A DNA stretch of 64,000 nucleotides from Caldithrix sp. (lineage in GTDB: Bacteria > Zhuqueibacterota > Zhuqueibacteria > Thermofontimicrobiales > Sulfurfontimicrobiaceae), in the NCBI GenBank assembly GCA_020722815.1, contig DYKB01000008.1:1-64000 (forward strand), given 5' to 3'. The position numbers and the translations under genes were made by a program. The stretch's first letter is position 1. Each line of letters begins with the position of its first letter. Of this stretch, positions 28,499-36,790 are shown piece by piece. The notes under the pieces were generated by a model. The model was not told where the DNA came from, did no database searches, and saw only the letters and a program-made list of their open reading frames with translations.

Positions 28499-28528
28499 TT
28501 GACTATTAAATAAAATTTATAACATAAT
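28499..28528 (+). promoter_or_regulatory. Candidate promoter for rplY-pth
   Basis: TTGACT (28499-28504) and CATAAT (28523-28528) are spaced by 18 bases, just after the tRNA terminator and about 46 bases before the rplY start. The -10 is imperfect, so this is tentative. Confidence 0.4.
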
Positions 28529-28574
28529 AAAATCCAGTAATTAATGTGCAATAAATAATTAGGGTGGTAATTTA

Positions 28575-29189
28575 ATGGAAACGTTGATTTTAAATGCTGA
28601 ATTACGTACGGACATAGGGAAAGCTGACGCTAAAAAGTTAAGAAGAGCCGGGAAGGTTCCGGCAAATTTCTATTTTCACGGTGAAAAAAATCGCCATCTG
28701 GTGTTGAATACAATAGAAATTAAAAAGATTCTTTCTTCCCGAAAAAATATCCTGGAAGTAAAAGTACCGAAAGTCTCCAAAACCCTGAAATGCCTTGTAC
28801 GCGAAGTTCAATACGAACCGATTATGGGAGGCATTTTACATGTTGATTTAATGGGGGTAAAATTAACCGAAAAAATTATTGTGGATGTGCCCATTCTGTT
28901 AAAAGGAACTTCGAAAGGTGTTCGGGATGAAGGCGGAATACTGCATCAGGAACTTCGTGAATTACACATTGAGTGTTTAACCAAAGATTTACCCGAGATT
29001 ATTGAAATTGATGTAAGTAATCTCGGAGTCGGTCAAAGTTTTCTGGTTCGGGAACTTGTCCTGGAAAATATTAACATTTTGACTCAGGCGGATCAGCCAA
29101 TCGTTTCAGTAAAAGGTAAAGCAGCCGAGAAAGAAGAAGTAGAAAAGCCAGTTGAAGCTGAACCTCAAACTGAAGCAGAGGAAGAATAA
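28575..29189 (+). CDS. rplY: Large ribosomal subunit protein bL25 (CTC/TL5 type)
   Basis: 204 residues, the long CTC-type form. The N-terminal 5S rRNA-binding L25 domain (about 1-90) has LRTDIGKADAKKLRRAGKVPANFY, and the C-terminal TL5 beta domain follows (about 95-180). The final 25 residues are a highly acidic Glu-rich tail. It binds 5S rRNA in the central protuberance of the 50S subunit. The ATG at 28575 follows a GGGTGGT-like SD. pth is 27 bp downstream, the usual rplY-pth pair. Confidence 0.96.
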   Translation: METLILNAELRTDIGKADAKKLRRAGKVPANFYFHGEKNRHLVLNTIEIKKILSSRKNILEVKVPKVSKTLKCLVREVQYEPIMGGILHVDLMGVKLTEKIIVDVPILLKGTSKGVRDEGGILHQELRELHIECLTKDLPEIIEIDVSNLGVGQSFLVRELVLENINILTQADQPIVSVKGKAAEKEEVEKPVEAEPQTEAEEE

Positions 29190-29216
29190 CCCGAATTAAA
29201 ATGATTTAACCGAATT

Positions 29217-29792
29217 ATGGATAGTCCATTTCTGCTGGTAGGGCTGGGGAACCCCGGGAAAAAATATTTTGACACGAAACATAATACGGGCTTCATAGTG
29301 GTGGATGAAATCGGGGCAAAAATTAATATTCGATCAGCAGAGCAAAACAAGAATTATTGGATCGGCCGGAGTAATTATCTTTCATACGAAATATTTTTGT
29401 TAAAACCATTAACTTATATGAATTTAAGTGGTGTGGCGGTGCAGGAAGTTTATGAATCTTTTGCGATTAATCTTCAGCGGCTTTTGATTATCTATGATGA
29501 TTTTAATCTCCCCTTTGGTAAGCTTCGACTCCGGACAAAGGGAAGTGATGGTGGGCATAAGGGATTGGCCTCAATAATTTATCATCTTCAAACCCAGAAT
29601 TTCCCCAGACTGAGAATAGGAATTGGTGCTCCACTTGAAAAAGAGCCGGTGGTGGACTATGTGCTATCGCCTTTTAATTCTGATGAAAAACAAAAATTGC
29701 CGGAGGTAGTCGGTCGAGCCGTTGACGCGAGTCTTTCATTTGTAACTGAAGGTGTCGTTTTCGCCATGAATCATTATAATTCAATAAGTTAG
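29217..29792 (+). CDS. pth: Peptidyl-tRNA hydrolase Pth
   Basis: 191 residues. Pth releases peptides from prematurely dropped peptidyl-tRNA. Signatures are LVGLGNPGKKYFDTKHNTGF (with the catalytic His in KHNTGF), LLKPLTYMNLSGVAV (with Asn) and IIYDDFNLPFGKLRLRTKGSDGGHKGLASI (with the key Asp and the GGHNG-type loop as GGHKG). The GGHNG Asn is replaced by Lys, a mild departure from the common consensus. Start ATG 29217, with a weak SD, so coupling to rplY is likely. Confidence 0.95.
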   Translation: MDSPFLLVGLGNPGKKYFDTKHNTGFIVVDEIGAKINIRSAEQNKNYWIGRSNYLSYEIFLLKPLTYMNLSGVAVQEVYESFAINLQRLLIIYDDFNLPFGKLRLRTKGSDGGHKGLASIIYHLQTQNFPRLRIGIGAPLEKEPVVDYVLSPFNSDEKQKLPEVVGRAVDASLSFVTEGVVFAMNHYNSIS

Positions 29793-29845
29793 CTTTTTTT
29801 TGATTAACTGAACAACTGATTTTGTATTGAACTGAGGAGGAAAAA

Positions 29846-31861
29846 TTGTTATCAATTCCATTTATTGCATCGCTTATTGCGTTGGCATTCGTTTTATACT
29901 TAAGTTATTCAATAATGAGGAAGAACCCTGGCAACGAAAAAATGCAGCAGATTTCTAAAGCTGTTCAGGAAGGTGCCAAGGCTTTTCTAAGACGCGAATA
30001 CATCTATATTACCTTTTTTGTCGTTGTAATTGCTGTGTTTATAGGGATTACCCCATTTTTAAAAGAAAATGTTGACCTGAATTGGCAAACTTCTGTCGCT
30101 TTCGTGGTTGGTGCTTTGGTTTCAGCTCTTTCTGGTTATATCGGAATGAGTATCGCTACGCGCGCCAATAGTCGAACGACTCATGCCGCCGATGTAGAAG
30201 GATTAAAGGGCGCTTTAGGGATTGCCATTTCTAGTGGTGCGGTAATGGGGTTTAGTGTTGTTGGATTGGCATTATTAGGTTTATCTCTACTTATTGCTAT
30301 TTTCACCATTGATCAGACCTCAATTATTAACGGGTATGCAATGGGTGCCAGTTTAGTGGCTCTTTTTGCCCGGAGTGGTGGTGGAATTTTTACCAAAGGC
30401 GCGGATATGGGCGCTGATCTGGTTGGTAAAGTCGAAGCCGGGATTCCGGAAGACGATCCGCGTAATCCCGCGGTGATTGCAGATAATGTCGGTGATAATG
30501 TTGGTGATGTTGCCGGTTTAGGTGCGGATCTCCTTGAATCTTATGTTGAATCGATTATCGCAACCATGGCAATTGCGGTTACTTTAAATATTTCAAATCA
30601 AATTTTCGGTTATTTACCGCTTTACATTGCAGCGGCGGGTGTACTCTCCTCGGTGCTGGGTGTTTTTTATGTGAAATTAATGGGTAAAAAAGATCCACAG
30701 GGCGCTTTAATGGGGGGGACTTATATTAGCGCGATTCTGACTGCTGTTGCCAGCTTTTTTATTGTCGATGCAACTATACCAGAAGGTTGGAATCACGAAT
30801 ATCCGAAGTTAGGCCCCTTCTATGCCGTTATTCTCGGTATTATTTCCGGTGTCATTATTGGTTTCATAAGTGAATACTACACTTCAGGGAAATATAGACC
30901 AGTCCGCCGGTTAGCTCAAGATTCCCAGAGCGGCCCTGCAATTACAGTCACAGGCGGAATGTCGATTGGGATGGCTTCGACAGCAATTCCTGTGGTGATT
31001 CTTGCTGTTGCCGTTATTCTGGCTTATCAATTTGCTGATATTTACGGTGTTGCACTTGCTGCATTAGGGATGTTGGCAACCACCGGAATGGTAGTCGCTG
31101 TTGACTCCTATGGACCAGTAGCTGATAATGCTGGTGGTATTGCCGAAATGGCTGAATTACGGAAAGATGTTCGTAAAATTACAGACAGTTTAGATGCCGT
31201 TGGTAATACCACGGCCGCTATCGGAAAAGGTTTTGCAATCGGTTCTGCTGCATTTGCGGCCATGGGATTATTAGTCGCTTATATCCAGGTTGCTAAAATT
31301 GATTTAAGTTCTTCTTCAATCAGTCAACCTAATGTGCTGGCTGGTCTCTTGGTTGGTGCTATGTTGCCATACCTATTTTCATCCATGCTTTTTAAAGCGG
31401 TTAGCAAGGCTGCGTTCCGGATGATTGACGAAGTGCGTCGTCAATTCCGGGAAATCAAAGGTTTGATGGAAGGGAAAGTCATGCCGGATTCAGCCAAATG
31501 CGTTGACATTAGCACCAAGAGTGCGATTCAGGGTATGTTGATTCCAGGTGCAATGGCTATTCTGGTTCCGGTGTTGGTTGGCCTCTACAACAAAGAAGCC
31601 CTGGCAGGTGTATTGGTTGGTGCGATGGTTTCGGGAATTATGCTGGGAGTTCAAATGGCCAACTCAGGTGGTGCCATGGATAATGCGAAGAAATATATTG
31701 AAGAAGGGCATTTTGGTGGTAAAGGTTCCGATACCCATAAAGCGGCTGTCATTGGTGATACCGTGGGTGATCCTTTAAAGGATACCGTTGGACCTTCCAT
31801 TAACATCCTGATTAAATTAATGTGTGTGATTGCGCTGGTATTAGCACCATTGTTTATATAA
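29846..31861 (+). CDS. hppA: Membrane-bound ion-pumping pyrophosphatase HppA
   Basis: 671 residues with about 16 TM helices. It couples PPi hydrolysis to H+ or Na+ export across the inner membrane. Signature stretches are [60 protein letters not shown] and [15 protein letters not shown]. The position deciding K+ dependence reads [10 protein letters not shown] (Ala and Gly), which is the K+-dependent type. H+ versus Na+ specificity cannot be decided by eye. The start is TTG 29846, preceded by GAGGAGG at good spacing; no ATG upstream fits. A strong terminator follows the gene. Confidence 0.95.
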   Translation: MLSIPFIASLIALAFVLYLSYSIMRKNPGNEKMQQISKAVQEGAKAFLRREYIYITFFVVVIAVFIGITPFLKENVDLNWQTSVAFVVGALVSALSGYIGMSIATRANSRTTHAADVEGLKGALGIAISSGAVMGFSVVGLALLGLSLLIAIFTIDQTSIINGYAMGASLVALFARSGGGIFTKGADMGADLVGKVEAGIPEDDPRNPAVIADNVGDNVGDVAGLGADLLESYVESIIATMAIAVTLNISNQIFGYLPLYIAAAGVLSSVLGVFYVKLMGKKDPQGALMGGTYISAILTAVASFFIVDATIPEGWNHEYPKLGPFYAVILGIISGVIIGFISEYYTSGKYRPVRRLAQDSQSGPAITVTGGMSIGMASTAIPVVILAVAVILAYQFADIYGVALAALGMLATTGMVVAVDSYGPVADNAGGIAEMAELRKDVRKITDSLDAVGNTTAAIGKGFAIGSAAFAAMGLLVAYIQVAKIDLSSSSISQPNVLAGLLVGAMLPYLFSSMLFKAVSKAAFRMIDEVRRQFREIKGLMEGKVMPDSAKCVDISTKSAIQGMLIPGAMAILVPVLVGLYNKEALAGVLVGAMVSGIMLGVQMANSGGAMDNAKKYIEEGHFGGKGSDTHKAAVIGDTVGDPLKDTVGPSINILIKLMCVIALVLAPLFI

Positions 31862-31897
31862 GAGTTAATTGAAAAAATTATATTTTTATATCGAAAT

Positions 31898-31933
31898 AAC
31901 TCCTCTCCTTGTTGAAAAAGGAGAGGAGTTTTT
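31898..31933 (+). terminator. Rho-independent terminator after hppA
   Basis: AACTCCTCTCCTT (31898-31910) pairs perfectly over 13 bases with AAGGAGAGGAGTT (31918-31930) across a 7-base loop, followed by TTT. This is a strong hairpin separating hppA from the rpsF operon. Confidence 0.85.
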
Positions 31934-32045
31934 CGAGTTTTAAAAGTTAGTTGTTTTTGACATGATAGAATTAATGATTTTTGAAAATACTTTTAAATTT
32001 TTGATAGTTATATTTGATAGTGTAAAAAATTGAGGAGGCTATCTC

Positions 32046-32519
32046 TTGAGAACCTATGAAACCACTTTTATTGTCGATTCCTTAATTCGACCCGAAGAAA
32101 CCGAAGAAATAATCAATAAGATTGAAAAATTTATTTCGAATAATGGCGGTCAAATTAAGAAGATAGATCGATGGGGAAAGAAAAGACTGGCTTATGAAAT
32201 CAAAAAACGGCAATATGGTTATTATGTAATTATTCGCTATGGTGCACCACCCAAATTAAATCGTCTTTTGGAGAAAGAGTATCAATTGGATGAGAATATT
32301 CTTCGATATTTAACTATCGTCCTTGATCCAAGATATGAGGCGCAACTGGATGCAGTTCCTCCAATTAGTACAACTAATGAGACCGTTGAACTGGTAGATG
32401 CTGAAAAGCCGATTGACAACCTGTTGCTGGAAGGTGAACCCGAAAAGTTTGAAGCTGAAGAAACAGCTCTTGAACTGGAGAATGATATCGATACCGAGGT
32501 GGTTCCTGAAGAAAAATAG
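32046..32519 (+). CDS. rpsF: Small ribosomal subunit protein bS6
   Basis: 157 residues; the S6 fold is in the first 95 or so (YETTFIVDS, GGQIKKIDRWGKKRLAYEIKKRQYGYYVIIRY, LDENILRYLTI). A C-terminal acidic tail of about 55 residues (many Glu/Asp) makes it longer than typical bS6. bS6 pairs with bS18 in the 30S platform. The start is TTG 32046 after GAGGAGG; no in-frame ATG lies near. It heads the conserved rpsF-ssb-rpsR-rplI cluster. Confidence 0.95.
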   Translation: MRTYETTFIVDSLIRPEETEEIINKIEKFISNNGGQIKKIDRWGKKRLAYEIKKRQYGYYVIIRYGAPPKLNRLLEKEYQLDENILRYLTIVLDPRYEAQLDAVPPISTTNETVELVDAEKPIDNLLLEGEPEKFEAEETALELENDIDTEVVPEEK

Positions 32520-32652
32520 TCTATCAAGCGGATTTTATCATCATAATTGCTTTGTTTCCGATTTAAGCATCTCTGTTTTAGGTCTTTTGATGATTATTTG
32601 ATGTTTAAAATGTGTTACGTATTGTATTACAATGAGTTAACGGAGGGAGTAT

Positions 32653-33231
32653 ATGGTAGATCTGAAAATGCCTGATATTAACACGGTGTTAATTGCAGGG
32701 AATTTAACGTGTGATCCATCCTTCAGGAAGACTACCAATGGCACGCCGGTAGCGAACTTTTACATTGCTTCAAACAGAAAGTTTAAAGATAATACGGGAC
32801 AATGGCGCGAAAATGTTTGCTATGTGGGAGTAGTTGCGTGGTATAAATTAGCGGAAAGTTGTTATGAGAATTTAAAACGCGGGAGCGCGATTATTGTTGA
32901 TGGTGAACTTCAAAGTCGTAGTTGGCGTAATAATGACGGTACCAGTCGGAATGTGGTGGAAATTAAAGCGCGACGGATTCAGTTTTTAAATCGACGTTCA
33001 CCTCAGGAAGGTTTCTTGCGCGCTGAAGATGTGGGTTTCATTGACGAAAATGATTCCAAAGAAATTGGTATTTATGAAAATACGGAGAATTATGAGTCGG
33101 AACCAATTGAAAGTTTAAATGACACCTTTCTGAATGATACTGACTCGAATTCGGTTGAAAAAGAAAATTCCAGAGCGGAAGAATCAGCATCAGATGATTT
33201 TTCTTTTGGTTATACGAATTTAAAATTTTAA
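32653..33231 (+). CDS. ssb: Single-stranded DNA-binding protein
   Basis: 192 residues. The OB fold covers about 6-112 (NTVLIAGNLTCDPSFRKTTNGTPVANFYIASNR, ENVCYVGVVAWYKLAESCYENLKRGSAIIVDGELQSRSW). A long acidic Ser/Asn-rich tail follows. The tail does not end in the usual DDDIPF-like tip; it ends SDDFSFGYTNLKF, with the acidic/aromatic DDFSF displaced nine residues from the end. That tip normally docks repair proteins, so this protein may use a modified tip or be a second, non-canonical SSB. ATG 32653 follows GGAGGG. Confidence 0.93.
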   Translation: MVDLKMPDINTVLIAGNLTCDPSFRKTTNGTPVANFYIASNRKFKDNTGQWRENVCYVGVVAWYKLAESCYENLKRGSAIIVDGELQSRSWRNNDGTSRNVVEIKARRIQFLNRRSPQEGFLRAEDVGFIDENDSKEIGIYENTENYESEPIESLNDTFLNDTDSNSVEKENSRAEESASDDFSFGYTNLKF

Positions 33232-33280
33232 AATTATTGAATTGATGATAACACCAATCAAAGTATGAGGTAAACTCTAG

Positions 33281-33502
33281 ATGATGAAGAAGAAAAAAAT
33301 ATGTCGTTTTTGTGAAGAAGATGTTATTTTTGTCGATCATAAAGATGAAAAACGTCTTTATCGTTTTACGACTGAACAGGGGAAGATCATTCCACGAAGA
33401 ACTTCCGGTAATTGTGCGAAACATCAACGACAGCTTGTACGCGCCATTAAACGTGCCCGACATTTGGCGTTGATTCCATTCATTTCTGAGATGACACGTT
33501 AA
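33281..33502 (+). CDS. rpsR: Small ribosomal subunit protein bS18
   Basis: 73 residues. The N-terminal CRFC (Cys8, Cys11), with a later C-x2-H (NCAKHQ), forms the zinc-binding, C+ form of bS18. The basic C-terminal [18 protein letters not shown] block is typical. It binds next to bS6 in the 30S platform. ATG 33281 (the second ATG at 33284 is also possible) follows a GAGGT SD. It lies between ssb and rplI. Confidence 0.96.
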   Translation: MMKKKKICRFCEEDVIFVDHKDEKRLYRFTTEQGKIIPRRTSGNCAKHQRQLVRAIKRARHLALIPFISEMTR

Positions 33503-33525
33503 CATTTAGAAAGAAGGAATGCAGG

Positions 33526-33969
33526 ATGAAAGTAATTTTAACACAAACGTATGAAACCCTCGGCAAAGAAGGCGAAATTATAAATGTGAAACCAGGTTTT
33601 GCGCGCAATTTTTTAATCCCCAATAAATTTGCACTGGACTATACGCCAGGTAATATGAAGCGCTATGATCAAATGCAAAAAGTAAAAGATATTCGTCAGG
33701 CAAAAGAGCACAAATCCGCTACGACTTTAGCTGAAAGCCTGAATAAAGTATCCTGTACCGCGACCGTTTCGGTTGGCGAAGAAGATAAACTCTTTGGAAC
33801 CGTAACCAGTCAGGATATTGCCGATTTACTTAAAGAAAAAGGTTTCGAAATCGATAAACGGAAAATTATTTTAGAAGAACCGATTAAAGCCCTGGGTATT
33901 TATACGGTGCCGATAAAATTACATCCCGAAGTCGAAGCCAAAATTAAACTCTGGGTTGTAAAAGAATAA
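33526..33969 (+). CDS. rplI: Large ribosomal subunit protein bL9
   Basis: 147 residues, normal bL9 length. The N-terminal domain has KVILTQTYETLGKEGEIINVKPGFARNFLIPNKFAL, followed by the long helix and the C-terminal domain with KLFGTVTSQDIADLLKEKG and PIKALGIYTVPIKLHPEV. It binds 23S rRNA near L1. ATG 33526 follows AGAAGGAATGCAGG. It ends the rpsF-ssb-rpsR-rplI operon; I see no strong terminator directly after it. Confidence 0.97.
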   Translation: MKVILTQTYETLGKEGEIINVKPGFARNFLIPNKFALDYTPGNMKRYDQMQKVKDIRQAKEHKSATTLAESLNKVSCTATVSVGEEDKLFGTVTSQDIADLLKEKGFEIDKRKIILEEPIKALGIYTVPIKLHPEVEAKIKLWVVKE

Positions 33970-34216
33970 ATCCGAACTGAAATTTACTCAAAAAAAAGCA
34001 ATTTAATGGAATGTCGAGGCGTGCCCCGTTATATTTTCCAATTTTATTATGTGGATTGTTTTCTTTCAAATTGAAATTTGTCTGAAAAATTTACATTTTT
34101 AGCCGTTTTGAAGAAATTAATTTCAGTTGAATCAATTTATAGCCAGTTAAGAATAGCACAGAATTCTCGTTTGAATATCTAATCAACTCATTTTGTGAGG
34201 GGAGGTTGAATCATAT

Positions 34217-34408
34217 ATGGAACATGTTTATCCAGTATGTCAAAAATGTGGAGTTGGAGTACTCATACCTTTATCTGATTACGGGAGGGATGGCGCTTCG
34301 ATTATGTATAAAGCCTGGGTCTGCACCAATCCTGACTGTGGTTTTAATGTCCGGATCGATAATGGCGAACTCAGTATTGGTAAAGGCGTTGGAAAATCCA
34401 ATAAGTAA
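34217..34408 (+). CDS. Small zinc-ribbon protein of unknown function
   Basis: 63 residues with two metal-binding knuckles, C8-x2-C11 (CQKCG) and C36-x4-C41 (CTNPDC), consistent with a rubredoxin-like or zinc-ribbon fold. The protein otherwise has a short basic C-terminus (GKGVGKSNK). ATG 34217 is preceded by GGGAGGT at somewhat long spacing. No membrane segment. The arrangement of the two knuckles supports a real gene despite the small size. It sits between rplI and the YbbR-domain gene; a role in RNA or protein binding is only a guess. Confidence 0.65.
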   Translation: MEHVYPVCQKCGVGVLIPLSDYGRDGASIMYKAWVCTNPDCGFNVRIDNGELSIGKGVGKSNK

Positions 34409-34714
34409 TTACATCGTTTTGTTAAAAATAAAAAGAGGGTAGGTGGTGTACTTGAATCAGGACATCTCTTACCCTATTCTTTTTTATAGACGTGGCTATC
34501 TTTTTGAAAAGCTGATAATTTTTTATCCGATAATCAATTGATAATTTATGCGACTTTGAAGTTACCAAATATATTTTTTAAACATTCTTTATGTTAAATT
34601 TTCCTTCGCGGAAAAATGGAACTTTTGCTTTAAATTTATGATAAAAATATGACCTCAGGACGAAACTTTCTTGTTTATTCATTGATATGAAAAAAAAACA
34701 GGAGTTTGTAAGGC
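34409..34714. other. Intergenic region before YbbR-domain gene
   Basis: 306 bp holding the weak hairpin at 34436-34486 and AT-rich sequence. No gene, strong promoter or repeat was recognised. Confidence 0.45.
34436..34486 (+). terminator. Weak terminator-like hairpin after zinc-ribbon gene
   Basis: AGGGTA (34436-34441) pairs with TACCCT (34470-34475); outer A-rich and T-rich runs (AAAAG before, CTTTTTT after) can extend the stem with a bulge, and the T-run follows. The loop is long, so this is a weak call. Confidence 0.4.
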
Positions 34715-35701
34715 TTGAACATGAAAATCCCAAAAGAACAACTGTATACGGCTATAGATAGCCAGCGGTTAAAGAGTTTATTATTAAATCACTTACAAAC
34801 AAAAATTATCGTCTTCTTATTAGCCATTTTGGTCTGGTTCTATGTGATCACAGAGGATGAATATACCCACACTATTGACGTCCCGATTGAATTGAGTAAT
34901 GTTCGGTCAGATCGAATTATCACCAATAATTATCCGACGAAGGCAAAAGTTTCATTTCAGGGTTCCGGGAAGCAGATGTTAAGACTTCTGCTTGAAGATG
35001 GTGCAAAAATAAATTTAAATCTTAAAGATAAACGATACAATTTTAAAACAAAATTAAAACTAACCGACATCCGAATTCCACAACATAGTCTTGGTATCAA
35101 AGCCCTGCGAATCGAGAATCCGGATACGATAGAAATTCGATTAACGAAAATCAGGAAAAAGCGGATTAAAATTAAGCCGGATATTTTGGTCATTCCGGAA
35201 GCTGGCTATACAAAAGTTGGTGAAATAGAATTAATACCGGATTCAATCACAATAAGTGGGCCTGTTCATGAAGTTCATCCCATGAATGCTATCGCCACAG
35301 AGCATTTAGAAATCAGGAATATTCGGAGAGATTATCATCAGGAAATTAAATTGGCTGTTCCTTCCAGTCAGTTTATAACCTTGCAGGAAAAAGAAATAGA
35401 TATTAAAATTCATATCCAAAAATTAATGGAAAAGGAAATTTCGCGTATACCGGTGCACGTCTATAACTTGCCCGAAGGAACGCGCGCTGTTGTTATTCCA
35501 CCGTATTTAAATTTAACTTTGGAAGGTGGGGTTAAAGTCCTGGCGGATGTAACCGAAGAAAAGATCATCGCTTATATCGATTATGCTCGTAAAAAAAAGG
35601 AAAATGAAATTGGTCATGTGGCCATCATTCGGACCCCTCCTGAAGTGATGTATCGTGATGTAAATCCAAAAACCTTTAAATTATTGCTTGAAAAAGACTA
35701 A
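34715..35701 (+). CDS. YbbR-domain (CdaR-like) membrane-anchored protein
   Basis: 328 residues. A single N-terminal TM helix (about 29-46, IIVFLLAILVWFYVITEDE) anchors a periplasmic part with about three YbbR-like beta repeats; the first starts near HTIDVPIELSNV. In Firmicutes, YbbR/CdaR proteins bind the diadenylate cyclase CdaA and regulate c-di-AMP synthesis. No cdaA-like gene is next to it here, so a partner elsewhere is inferred. The start is TTG 34715, 10 bases after GGAG; an ATG at 34721 is the alternative but its SD spacing is poor. tsaD follows 3 bp after the stop. Confidence 0.85.
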   Translation: MNMKIPKEQLYTAIDSQRLKSLLLNHLQTKIIVFLLAILVWFYVITEDEYTHTIDVPIELSNVRSDRIITNNYPTKAKVSFQGSGKQMLRLLLEDGAKINLNLKDKRYNFKTKLKLTDIRIPQHSLGIKALRIENPDTIEIRLTKIRKKRIKIKPDILVIPEAGYTKVGEIELIPDSITISGPVHEVHPMNAIATEHLEIRNIRRDYHQEIKLAVPSSQFITLQEKEIDIKIHIQKLMEKEISRIPVHVYNLPEGTRAVVIPPYLNLTLEGGVKVLADVTEEKIIAYIDYARKKKENEIGHVAIIRTPPEVMYRDVNPKTFKLLLEKD

Positions 35702-35704
35702 ATT

Positions 35705-36697
35705 ATGAATATTCTGGCTATCGAAACCTCATGTGATGAAACATCGGCGGCGATTTATGGTGATGATGGTTTATTGGCAAATGAAATTGCTTCACAGCTC
35801 ATCCATCAAAAATATGGCGGTGTTGTTCCTGAATTGGCTTCGCGTGCGCATGTTCGGAATATTATGCCAATTATCGACGCTGCTTTAACAAAAGCCAGTA
35901 TCTCAAAAGAAACTATTTCGGCAATTGCGGTTACTTATGGCCCCGGCCTGGTTGGTTCAATTTTAGTCGGATTAAATTTTGCCAAAGCCCTGGCTCTGGC
36001 CTGGAATAAACCGTTGATCGGGATTAATCACATTGAAGGCCATCTCTTTTCCAATTTTGTGAACGCGAAATTTCCGGAAGAACCATTTATTACATTAATC
36101 GTCTCCGGCGGACATACGTTACTCGTGCGCGTGAATGCTCCGGGACAGTATCAAATAATGGGGACTACGAAAGATGACGCTGCCGGTGAAGCTTTTGATA
36201 AGGTTGCTAAAATGTTGAACCTGGGTTACCCTGGTGGACCGATTATCGACAAAATTTCCCAGCGCGCGGACGCGTCTTATTTACGCCTATCAAAGCCCAA
36301 AATGGATAATAAATTTGATTTTAGCTTCAGTGGTATCAAAACCGCTGTTTTATATTTCATTAAGAAATTGGCGCCGGAGGAATTGGAAAAGCACCGGGCG
36401 GATATTGCTGCCAGTTTTCAATCAACCGCTGTCAATTTTTTAATCGATAGAAGTTTTTCCCTGGTAGATGAAATCGGACTGAAAATCTTAAGTGTCGTGG
36501 GGGGGGTTGCTTGTAATAGCCTCCTCAGAAAACGGCTGGCCGAACGGGCATTATCAGAAAATGTTCGGGTTTTGGTTCCGCCACCACTTTTATGCACCGA
36601 TAATGCAGCGATGATTGCGCGTGCTGGTTATTTCAAATATCAAAAAGGTAATTTTTCGCCACTTTCAATCAGTCCCGATCCATCATTAGCTTTATAA
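35705..36697 (+). CDS. tsaD: tRNA threonylcarbamoyladenosine transferase TsaD
   Basis: 330 residues of the Kae1/TsaD (ASKHA) family. It transfers the threonylcarbamoyl group to A37 of ANN-decoding tRNAs with TsaB/TsaE. The N-terminal ILAIETSCDETSAAIY, GVVPELASRAHVRNI, YGPGLVGSILVGLNFAKALA, the iron-site H-x3-H (INHIEGHLFSN), the nucleotide loop FITLIVSGGHTLLV and the C-terminal VVGGVACNSLLR and CTDNAAMIARAG are intact. It begins 3 bp after the YbbR-domain gene and is almost certainly co-transcribed with it. Confidence 0.97.
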   Translation: MNILAIETSCDETSAAIYGDDGLLANEIASQLIHQKYGGVVPELASRAHVRNIMPIIDAALTKASISKETISAIAVTYGPGLVGSILVGLNFAKALALAWNKPLIGINHIEGHLFSNFVNAKFPEEPFITLIVSGGHTLLVRVNAPGQYQIMGTTKDDAAGEAFDKVAKMLNLGYPGGPIIDKISQRADASYLRLSKPKMDNKFDFSFSGIKTAVLYFIKKLAPEELEKHRADIAASFQSTAVNFLIDRSFSLVDEIGLKILSVVGGVACNSLLRKRLAERALSENVRVLVPPPLLCTDNAAMIARAGYFKYQKGNFSPLSISPDPSLAL

Positions 36698-36790
36698 TTT
36701 TTTTATAAAGAGATAAAAGAGTCCGGAATAAGATTCGCTCCGCCCGCTCTGCTCTCTTTGTCAATTCAAAATCTTTATCAGTAAAAAATC

